From positions 119,184,723 to 119,248,722 of the forward strand of contig CP136063.1 in NCBI GenBank assembly GCA_032622095.1: a stretch of DNA of 64,000 nucleotides, written 5' to 3'. Every line of letters starts with the position of its first letter. The stretch's first letter is position 1. Source of the DNA: Siphonodentalium dalli. Taxonomy: Eukaryota; Mollusca; Scaphopoda; Gadilida; Siphonodentaliidae. The notes under the pieces were generated by a model. The model was not told the origin of the DNA and did not search any database. It was given only the letters and a program-made list of their open reading frames with translations. Shown piece after piece: positions 54,312 to 64,000 of this stretch. The position numbers and the translations under genes were made by a program.

Positions 54312-55701
54312 AATTTTCAATGGTCTGTAACTTGGACATTTCTCAACCGATTTCCAAAATTCTTTCAGGAGAATCATTAGTACGTCCTATAGATACACGA
54401 CAGTAAAAGTAGTTGAAATCATCGAAAAAAAAAAAATCGAAAATTTTGCCCCCACCCAAACCCCAAAAATATAAGTCCGTTCCTGTTCAAAACTTATTTT
54501 CATAGAAAGTTGCTAACAACTAACTGCATATGAGCCCTCGTATCTGGCTACCTTGAACGTTATAGGCGGACACAGGATATGAAATAAATCGAATTTTGCG
54601 AATCATGGGCGACAACTCTGTAGGGAAAGCTCGGACATAAATTATAATGCATGGACCCAATAGGGCATACTGAGTTGTGCATACGGTCCAAATTTCAAGT
54701 TGCTTCTATTCATACTTTTCGAGATACTGCAACCCCCAGTTTTACACATAAAGGGAGATAACTCTGCAAAGCAAGTTAGGACAAAATCCTATATAGACCG
54801 ATGCACTACAACTATCATTGGGCTATAAACATACCAAAATCCAGCGCTCTATCTCTCTTACTTCCTGAGATATAAGGGTTATAAAATTGCTTAGTATAAT
54901 AATAAATAATATTGGAAAAAAATAATAAATTGAATAACAATATACTTCCATAATTAAAATATGGAAGTATAATAAGGGAATCGCGCGGAATTGATTGGAA
55001 TGTCGATTGTATGGTTCATTGACATTTCTGTGTTCAGTTGGAATGTTCTGGTATGACCCCCACCCATGCCTCGAAATTTGGTAATGCGGGTAGAAAAATC
55101 GCCATATCTTGGCCAATTTTCAAGATTTCGAGCTAATTTTTGCGTCATTGTGTTCGTATTTGATGTCCCTATAATATTTAGTTGGGTTTTGGTAAGGTAT
55201 TGTGGCGATATTCTACTATGTAGGCCAATATGTATGTTGTTCAGTGCATACTTTTTGAATATCGTTGGCCTCCATCGACATACTACGGAAAGTGGGTAAT
55301 TGTTTAGAAGTACTGAAAATTCCCCACCGAATGACACCAAACACGTGACGATTGGTTGATGGAAATTAAATTCATAGTGCATCTTCTGTAAACTTGAAAA
55401 AAATGAAGGGGCCACAATTTCCACATTTCTCAATCGATTTACAAAATTCTTTCACGAGTAGCATTAGTACGTCGTATAGATACTTCATAACATTTTTGGT
55501 TCAAATCGGAGACAAAAAAAATATGACAATTTTTGCCCCCCTCCCTAATACGGACCAATGTTTTTGGATCTTGGTCAAAATTGCACCATTTCGTCTTCTT
55601 TCTATGGATAACACGCTCACATAAACCAAATACAATTCACGTGCGTTGTCTAGGAGGAGTTTTGTCCACAAGCACTTTCTCCTAAATCGATGTATGAATA
55701 C
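54312..55701. repeat. Copy 40, 1390 bp, palindrome disrupted
   Basis: One extra A at about 54952 turns CCATATTAAAA into CCATAATTAAAA. It breaks the left arm of the 14-bp palindrome. The right arm is unchanged. Confidence 0.93.
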
Positions 55702-57090
55702 AATTTTCAATGGTCTGTAACTTGGACATTTCTCAACCGATTTCCAAAATTCTTTCAGGAGAATCATTAGTACGTCCTATAGATACACGACAGTAAAAGT
55801 AGTTGAAATCATCGAAAAAAAAAAAATCGAAAATTTTGCCCCCACCCAAACCCCAAAAATATAAGTCCGTTCCTGTTCAAAACTTATTTTCATAGAAAGT
55901 TGCTAACAACTAACTGCATATGAGCCCTCGTATCTGGCTACCTTGAACGTTATAGGCGGACACAGGATATGAAATAAATCGAATTTTGCGAATCATGGGC
56001 GACAACTCTGTAGGGAAAGCTCGGACATAAATTATAATGCATGGACCCAATAGGGCATACTGAGTTGTGCATACGGTCCAAATTTCAAGTTGCTTCTATT
56101 CATACTTTTCGAGATACTGCAACCCCCAGTTTTACACATAAAGGGAGATAACTCTGCAAAGCAAGTTAGGACAAAATCCTATATAGACCGATGCACTACA
56201 ACTATCATTGGGCTATAAACATACCAAAATCCAGCGCTCTATCTCTCTTACTTCCTGAGATATAAGGGTTATAAAATTGCTTAGTATAATAATAAATAAT
56301 ATTGGAAAAAAATAATAAATTGAATAACAATATACTTCCATATTAAAATATGGAAGTATAATAAGGGAATCGCGCGGAATTGATTGGAATGTCGATTGTA
56401 TGGTTCATTGACATTTCTGTGTTCAGTTGGAATGTTCTGGTATGACCCCCACCCATGCCTCGAAATTTGGTAATGCGGGTAGAAAAATCGCCATATCTTG
56501 GCCAATTTTCAAGATTTCGAGCTAATTTTTGCGTCATTGTGTTCGTATTTGATGTCCCTATAATATTTAGTTGGGTTTTGGTAAGGTATTGTGGCGATAT
56601 TCTACTATGTAGGCCAATATGTATGTTGTTCAGTGCATACTTTTTGAATATCGTTGGCCTCCATCGACATACTACGGAAAGTGGGTAATTGTTTAGAAGT
56701 ACTGAAAATTCCCCACCGAATGACACCAAACACGTGACGATTGGTTGATGGAAATTAAATTCATAGTGCATCTTCTGTAAACTTGAAAAAAATGAAGGGG
56801 CCACAATTTCCACATTTCTCAATCGATTTACAAAATTCTTTCACGAGTAGCATTAGTACGTCGTATAGATACTTCATAACATTTTTGGTTCAAATCGGAG
56901 ACAAAAAAAATATGACAATTTTTGCCCCCCTCCCTAATACGGACCAATGTTTTTGGATCTTGGTCAAAATTGCACCATTTCGTCTTCTTTCTATGGATAA
57001 CACGCTCACATAAACCAAATACAATTCACGTGCGTTGTCTAGGAGGAGTTTTGTCCACAAGCACTTTCTCCTAAATCGATGTATGAATAC
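55702..57090. repeat. Copy 41, consensus
   Basis: I saw no difference from the reference unit. Confidence 0.92.
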
Positions 57091-58480
57091 AATTTTCAAT
57101 GGTCTGTAACTTGGACATTTCTCAACCGATTTCCAAAATTCTTTCAGGAGAATCATTAGTACGTCCTATAGATACACGACAGTAAAAGTAGTTGAAATCA
57201 TCGAAAAAAAAAAAATCGAAAATTTTGCCCCCACCCAAACCCCAAAAATATAAGTCCGTTCCTGTTCAAAACTTATTTTCATAGAAAGTTGCTAACAACT
57301 AACTGCATATGAGCCCTCGTATCTGGCTACCTTGAACGTTATAGGCGGACACAGGATATGAAATAAATCGAATTTTGCGAATCATGGGCGACAACTCTGT
57401 AGGGAAAGCTCGGACATAAATTATAATGCATGGACCCAATAGGGCATACTGAGTTGTGCATACGGTCCAAATTTCAAGTTGCTTCTATTCATACTTTTCG
57501 AGATACTGCAACCCCCAGTTTTACACATAAAGGGAGATAACTCTGCAAAGCAAGTTAGGACAAAATCCTATATAGACCGATGCACTACAACTATCATTGG
57601 GCTATAAACATACCAAAATCCAGCGCTCTATCTCTCTTACTTCCTGAGATATAAGGGTTATAAAATTGCTTAGTATAATAATAAATAATATTGGAAAAAA
57701 ATAATAAATTGAATAACAATATACTTCCATATTAAAATATGGAAGTATAATAAGGGAATCGCGCGGAATTGATTGGAATGTCGATTGTATGGTTCATTGA
57801 CATTTCTGTGTTCAGTTGGAATGTTCTGGTATGACCCCCACCCATGCCTCGAAATTTGGTAATGCGGGTAGAAAAATCGCCATATCTTGGCCAATTTTCA
57901 AGATTTCGAGCTAATTTTTGCGTCATTGTGTTCGTATTTGATGTCCCTATAATATTTAGTTGGGTTTTTGGTAAGGTATTGTGGCGATATTCTACTATGT
58001 AGGCCAATATGTATGTTGTTCAGTGCATACTTTTTGAATATCGTTGGCCTCCATCGACATACTACGGAAAGTGGGTAATTGTTTAGAAGTACTGAAAATT
58101 CCCCACCGAATGACACCAAACACGTGACGATTGGTTGATGGAAATTAAATTCATAGTGCATCTTCTGTAAACTTGAAAAAAATGAAGGGGCCACAATTTC
58201 CACATTTCTCAATCGATTTACAAAATTCTTTCACGAGTAGCATTAGTACGTCGTATAGATACTTCATAACATTTTTGGTTCAAATCGGAGACAAAAAAAA
58301 TATGACAATTTTTGCCCCCCTCCCTAATACGGACCAATGTTTTTGGATCTTGGTCAAAATTGCACCATTTCGTCTTCTTTCTATGGATAACACGCTCACA
58401 TAAACCAAATACAATTCACGTGCGTTGTCTAGGAGGAGTTTTGTCCACAAGCACTTTCTCCTAAATCGATGTATGAATAC
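57091..58480. repeat. Copy 42, 1390 bp, one T insertion
   Basis: GGGTTTTGG has become GGGTTTTTGG at 57962-57971. The insertion splits the open frame that spans this region in other copies, which argues against that frame being a needed gene. Confidence 0.93.
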
Positions 58481-61400
58481 AATTTTCAATGGTCTGTAAC
58501 TTGGACATTTCTCAACCGATTTCCAAAATTCTTTCAGGAGAATCATTAGTACGTCCTATAGATACACGACAGTAAAAGTAGTTGAAATCATCGAAAAAAA
58601 AAAAATCGAAAATTTTGCCCCCACCCAAACCCCAAAAATATAAGTCCGTTCCTGTTCAAAACTTATTTTCATAGAAAGTTGCTAACAACTAACTGCATAT
58701 GAGCCCTCGTATCTGGCTACCTTGAACGTTATAGGCGGACACAGGATATGAAATAAATCGAATTTTGCGAATCATGGGCGACAACTCTGTAGGGAAAGCT
58801 CGGACATAAATTATAATGCATGGACCCAATAGGGCATACTGAGTTGTGCATACGGTCCAAATTTCAAGTTGCTTCTATTCATACTTTTCGAGATACTGCA
58901 ACCCCCAGTTTTACACATAAAGGGAGATAACTCTGCAAAGCAAGTTAGGACAAAATCCTATATAGACCGATGCACTACAACTATCATTGGGCTATAAACA
59001 TACCAAAATCCAGCGCTCTATCTCTCTTACTTCCTGAGATATAAGGGTTATAAAATTGCTTAGTATAATAATAAATAATATTGGAAAAAAATAATAAATT
59101 GAATAACAATATACTTCCATATTAAAATATGGAAGTATAATAAGGGAATCGCGCGGAATTGATTGGAATGTCGATTGTATGGTTCATTGACATTTCTGTG
59201 TTCAGTTGGAATGTTCTGGTATGACCCCCACCCATGCCTCGAAATTTGGTAATGCGGGTAGAAAAATCGCCATATCTTGGCCAATTTTCAAGATTTCGAG
59301 CTAATTTTTGCGTCATTGTGTTCGTATTTGATGTCCCTATAATATTTAGTTGGGTTTTGGTAAGGTATTGTGGCGATATTCTACTATGTAGGCCAATATG
59401 TATGTTGTTCAGTGCATACTTTTTGAATATCGTTGGCCTCCATCGACATACTACGGAAAGTGGGTAATTGTTTAGAAGTACTGAAAATTCCCCACCGAAT
59501 GACACCAAACACGTGACGATTGGTTGATGGAAATTAAATTCATAGTGCATCTTCTGTAAACTTGAAAAAAATGAAGGGGCCACAATTTCCACATTTCTCA
59601 ATCGATTTACAAAATTCTTTCACGAGTAGCATTAGTACGTCGTATAGATACTTCATAACATTTTTGGTTCAAATCGGAGACAAAAAAAATATGACAATTT
59701 TTGCCCCCCTCCCTAATACGGACCAATGTTTTTGGATCTTGGTCAAAATTGCACCATTTCGTCTTCTTTCTATGGATAACACGCTCACATAAACCAAATA
59801 CAATTCACGTGCGTTGTCTAGGAGGAGTTTTGTCCACAAGCACTTTCTCCTAAATCGATGTATGAATACAATTTTCAATGGTCTGTAACTTGGACATTTC
59901 TCAACCGATTTCCAAAATTCTTTCAGGAGAATCATTAGTACGTCCTATAGATACACGACAGTAAAAGTAGTTGAAATCATCGAAAAAAAAAAAATCGAAA
60001 ATTTTGCCCCCACCCAAACCCCAAAAATATAAGTCCGTTCCTGTTCAAAACTTATTTTCATAGAAAGTTGCTAACAACTAACTGCATATGAGCCCTCGTA
60101 TCTGGCTACCTTGAACGTTATAGGCGGACACAGGATATGAAATAAATCGAATTTTGCGAATCATGGGCGACAACTCTGTAGGGAAAGCTCGGACATAAAT
60201 TATAATGCATGGACCCAATAGGGCATACTGAGTTGTGCATACGGTCCAAATTTCAAGTTGCTTCTATTCATACTTTTCGAGATACTGCAACCCCCAGTTT
60301 TACACATAAAGGGAGATAACTCTGCAAAGCAAGTTAGGACAAAATCCTATATAGACCGATGCACTACAACTATCATTGGGCTATAAACATACCAAAATCC
60401 AGCGCTCTATCTCTCTTACTTCCTGAGATATAAGGGTTATAAAATTGCTTAGTATAATAATAAATAATATTGGAAAAAAATAATAAATTGAATAACAATA
60501 TACTTCCATATTAAAATATGGAAGTATAATAAGGGAATCGCGCGGAATTGATTGGAATGTCGATTGTATGGTTCATTGACATTTCTGTGTTCAGTTGGAA
60601 TGTTCTGGTATGACCCCCACCCATGCCTCGAAATTTGGTAATGCGGGTAGAAAAATCGCCATATCTTGGCCAATTTTCAAGATTTCGAGCTAATTTTTGC
60701 GTCATTGTGTTCGTATTTGATGTCCCTATAATATTTAGTTGGGTTTTGGTAAGGTATTGTGGCGATATTCTACTATGTAGGCCAATATGTATGTTGTTCA
60801 GTGCATACTTTTTGAATATCGTTGGCCTCCATCGACATACTACGGAAAGTGGGTAATTGTTTAGAAGTACTGAAAATTCCCCACCGAATGACACCAAACA
60901 CGTGACGATTGGTTGATGGAAATTAAATTCATAGTGCATCTTCTGTAAACTTGAAAAAAATGAAGGGGCCACAATTTCCACATTTCTCAATCGATTTACA
61001 AAATTCTTTCACGAGTAGCATTAGTACGTCGTATAGATACTTCATAACATTTTTGGTTCAAATCGGAGACAAAAAAAATATGACAATTTTTGCCCCCCTC
61101 CCTAATACGGACCAATGTTTTTGGATCTTGGTCAAAATTGCACCATTTCGTCTTCTTTCTATGGATAACACGCTCACATAAACCAAATACAATTCACGTG
61201 CGTTGTCTAGGAGGAGTTTTGTCCACAAGCACTTTCTCCTAAATCGATGTATGAATACAATTTTCAATGGTCTGTAACTTGGACATTTCTCAACCGATTT
61301 CCAAAATTCTTTCAGGAGAATCATTAGTACGTCCTATAGATACACGACAGTAAAAGTAGTTGAAATCATCGAAAAAAAAAAAATCGAAAATTTTGCCCCC

Positions 61401-62647
61401 ACCCAAACCCCAAAAATATAAGTCCGTTCCTGTTCAAAACTTATTTTCATAGAAAGTTGCTAACAACTAACTGCATATGAGCCCTCGTATCTGGCTACCT
61501 TGAACGTTATAGGCGGACACAGGATATGAAATAAATCGAATTTTGCGAATCATGGGCGACAACTCTGTAGGGAAAGCTCGGACATAAATTATAATGCATG
61601 GACCCAATAGGGCATACTGAGTTGTGCATACGGTCCAAATTTCAAGTTGCTTCTATTCATACTTTTCGAGATACTGCAACCCCCAGTTTTACACATAAAG
61701 GGAGATAACTCTGCAAAGCAAGTTAGGACAAAATCCTATATAGACCGATGCACTACAACTATCATTGGGCTATAAACATACCAAAATCCAGCGCTCTATC
61801 TCTCTTACTTCCTGAGATATAAGGGTTATAAAATTGCTTAGTATAATAATAAATAATATTGGAAAAAAATAATAAATTGAATAACAATATACTTCCATAT
61901 TAAAATATGGAAGTATAATAAGGGAATCGCGCGGAATTGATTGGAATGTCGATTGTATGGTTCATTGACATTTCTGTGTTCAGTTGGAATGTTCTGGTAT
62001 GACCCCCACCCATGCCTCGAAATTTGGTAATGCGGGTAGAAAAATCGCCATATCTTGGCCAATTTTCAAGATTTCGAGCTAATTTTTGCGTCATTGTGTT
62101 CGTATTTGATGTCCCTATAATATTTAGTTGGGTTTTGGTAAGGTATTGTGGCGATATTCTACTATGTAGGCCAATATGTATGTTGTTCAGTGCATACTTT
62201 TTGAATATCGTTGGCCTCCATCGACATACTACGGAAAGTGGGTAATTGTTTAGAAGTACTGAAAATTCCCCACCGAATGACACCAAACACGTGACGATTG
62301 GTTGATGGAAATTAAATTCATAGTGCATCTTCTGTAAACTTGAAAAAAATGAAGGGGCCACAATTTCCACATTTCTCAATCGATTTACAAAATTCTTTCA
62401 CGAGTAGCATTAGTACGTCGTATAGATACTTCATAACATTTTTGGTTCAAATCGGAGACAAAAAAAATATGACAATTTTTGCCCCCCTCCCTAATACGGA
62501 CCAATGTTTTTGGATCTTGGTCAAAATTGCACCATTTCGTCTTCTTTCTATGGATAACACGCTCACATAAACCAAATACAATTCACGTGCGTTGTCTAGG
62601 AGGAGTTTTGTCCACAAGCACTTTCTCCTAAATCGATGTATGAATAC
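58481..62647. repeat. Copies 43-45, consensus
   Basis: Three units with no difference seen. Confidence 0.92.
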
Positions 62648-64000
62648 AATTTTCAATGGTCTGTAACTTGGACATTTCTCAACCGATTTCCAAAATTCTT
62701 TCAGGAGAATCATTAGTACGTCCTATAGATACACGACAGTAAAAGTAGTTGAAATCATCGAAAAAAAAAAAATCGAAAATTTTGCCCCCACCCAAACCCC
62801 AAAAATATAAGTCCGTTCCTGTTCAAAACTTATTTTCATAGAAAGTTGCTAACAACTAACTGCATATGAGCCCTCGTATCTGGCTACCTTGAACGTTATA
62901 GGCGGACACAGGATATGAAATAAATCGAATTTTGCGAATCATGGGCGACAACTCTGTAGGGAAAGCTCGGACATAAATTATAATGCATGGACCCAATAGG
63001 GCATACTGAGTTGTGCATACGGTCCAAATTTCAAGTTGCTTCTATTCATACTTTTCGAGATACTGCAACCCCCAGTTTTACACATAAAGGGAGATAACTC
63101 TGCAAAGCAAGTTAGGACAAAATCCTATATAGACCGATGCACTACAACTATCATTGGGCTATAAACATACCAAAATCCAGCGCTCTATCTCTCTTACTTC
63201 CTGAGATATAAGGGTTATAAAATTGCTTAGTATAATAATAAATAATATTGGAAAAAAATAATAAATTGAATAACAATATACTTCCATATTAAAATATGGA
63301 AGTATAATAAGGGAATCGCGCGGAATTGATTGGAATGTCGATTGTATGGTTCATTGACATTTCTGTGTTCAGTTGGAATGTTCTGGTATGACCCCCACCC
63401 ATGCCTCGAAATTTGGTAATGCGGGTAGAAAAATCGCCATATCTTGGCCAATTTTCAAGATTTCGAGCTAATTTTTGCGTCATTGTGTTCGTATTTGATG
63501 TCCCTATAATATTTAGTTGGGTTTTGGTAAGGTATTGTGGCGATATTCTACTATGTAGGCCAATATGTATGTTGTTCAGTGCATACTTTTTGAATATCGT
63601 TGGCCTCCATCGACATACTACGGAAAGTGGGTAATTGTTTAGAAGTACTGAAAATTCCCCACCGAATGACACCAAACACGTGACGATTGGTTGATGGAAA
63701 TTAAATTCATAGTGCATCTTCTGTAAACTTGAAAAAAATGAAGGGGCCACAATTTCCACATTTCTCAATCGATTTACAAAATTCTTTCACGAGTAGCATT
63801 AGTACGTCGTATAGATACTTCATAACATTTTTGGTTCAAATCGGAGACAAAAAAAATATGACAATTTTTGCCCCCCTCCCTAATACGGACCAATGTTTTT
63901 GGATCTTGGTCAAAATTGCACCATTTCGTCTTCTTTCTATGGATAACACGCTCACATAAACCAAATACAATTCACGTGCGTTGTCTAGGAGGAGTTTTGT
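62648..64000. repeat. Copy 46, cut by the window end
   Basis: The first 1353 bp of the unit are present and identical to the consensus. The array evidently continues beyond the window. Confidence 0.95.

Larger units (their letters stand above)
141..64000. repeat. Satellite DNA array, 1389-bp unit, 45 full copies plus one partial
   Basis: Every landmark recurs every 1389 bp from 141 to the window end, always in the same orientation. Examples are the A12 tract, the AT-rich palindrome and the two CACGTG sites. Single-base indels make six intervals 1388 or 1390 bp. From a few lines I judge the unit at roughly 37% GC. Copies match the consensus at about 99.96%, with 26 differences seen in 63,860 bp. 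The array holds no gene: all frames are broken by stops and the longest open frame is 159 codons. Such uniformity implies recent amplification or strong homogenisation by unequal crossover or gene conversion. The copy number depends on the assembly being right, because up to about 11 kb runs without any distinguishing variant. Host and chromosomal position (centromeric, subtelomeric or interstitial) cannot be told from the sequence. Confidence 0.99.

Noticed and set aside
141-64000. A giant repeat protein, because 1389 is divisible by three
   Set aside because: All six frames contain stops within each unit, so no frame runs through the array.
141-64000. CRISPR array
   Set aside because: The repeat unit is 1389 bp with no short repeat and variable spacer structure.
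141-64000. Tandem rDNA, 5S or histone gene cluster
   Set aside because: No rRNA-like or histone-coding sequence is present in the unit, and all frames are closed.
141-64000. Sequence from a rolling-circle amplification artefact
   Set aside because: It is not excluded, but phased shared variants, nearest-neighbour sharing and a unique flank fit a genomic array better than random polymerase error on one template.

Overview
This window is one long tandem repeat array with a short stretch of unrelated DNA at its left edge. Bases 1-140 do not belong to the repeat. From base 141 to the last base (64000) the sequence is a head-to-tail array of a 1389-bp unit: 45 complete copies and a 46th cut off by the window end after 1353 bp. 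All copies are in the same orientation, with no spacer and no inserted element. The right end of the array is not in the window.

I see no protein gene, rRNA or tRNA gene, CRISPR array or intact transposon. The open reading frames in the unit are short (159 codons at most), overlap on both strands, mostly begin at non-ATG codons and recur only because the unit recurs. The layout is that of a eukaryotic satellite DNA. The unit carries the motif AAAGGGAGATAACTCT (579-594 in copy 1), which I associate from memory with dispersed repeats and UTRs of molluscs. A molluscan or other invertebrate host is therefore my best guess, at low confidence. CpG is close to its expected frequency in the unit, which also fits an invertebrate better than a vertebrate.

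The copies are extremely uniform. Reading every copy against the consensus I found 26 differences in 63,860 bp (about 0.04%), representing 15 distinct changes. Copies 1-6, 8-14, 21-27, 36, 38, 39, 41 and 43-46 look identical to the consensus. Variation is concentrated in copies 15-20 and 28-42. Some variants are shared in a fixed order: offset 1204 C, then offset 883 A, then offset 477 A in successive copies. That series occurs at copies 18-20, 30-32 and 32-34. It marks an incipient two-unit (2778-bp) higher-order repeat and past unequal exchange.

Inside the unit there are older, diverged duplications. A 61-bp block is 90% identical at offsets 24-84 and 1110-1170. A 120-bp block recurs 146 bp downstream at about 50% ungapped identity. 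Each unit also has a 96-bp tract of about 86% A+T containing a perfect 14-bp-arm palindrome, three C5-6/C3 tracts and two CACGTG sites. Offsets count from 0 at the first base of each copy (base 141 in copy 1). All comparisons were made by eye, so a few extra single-base differences may have been missed.
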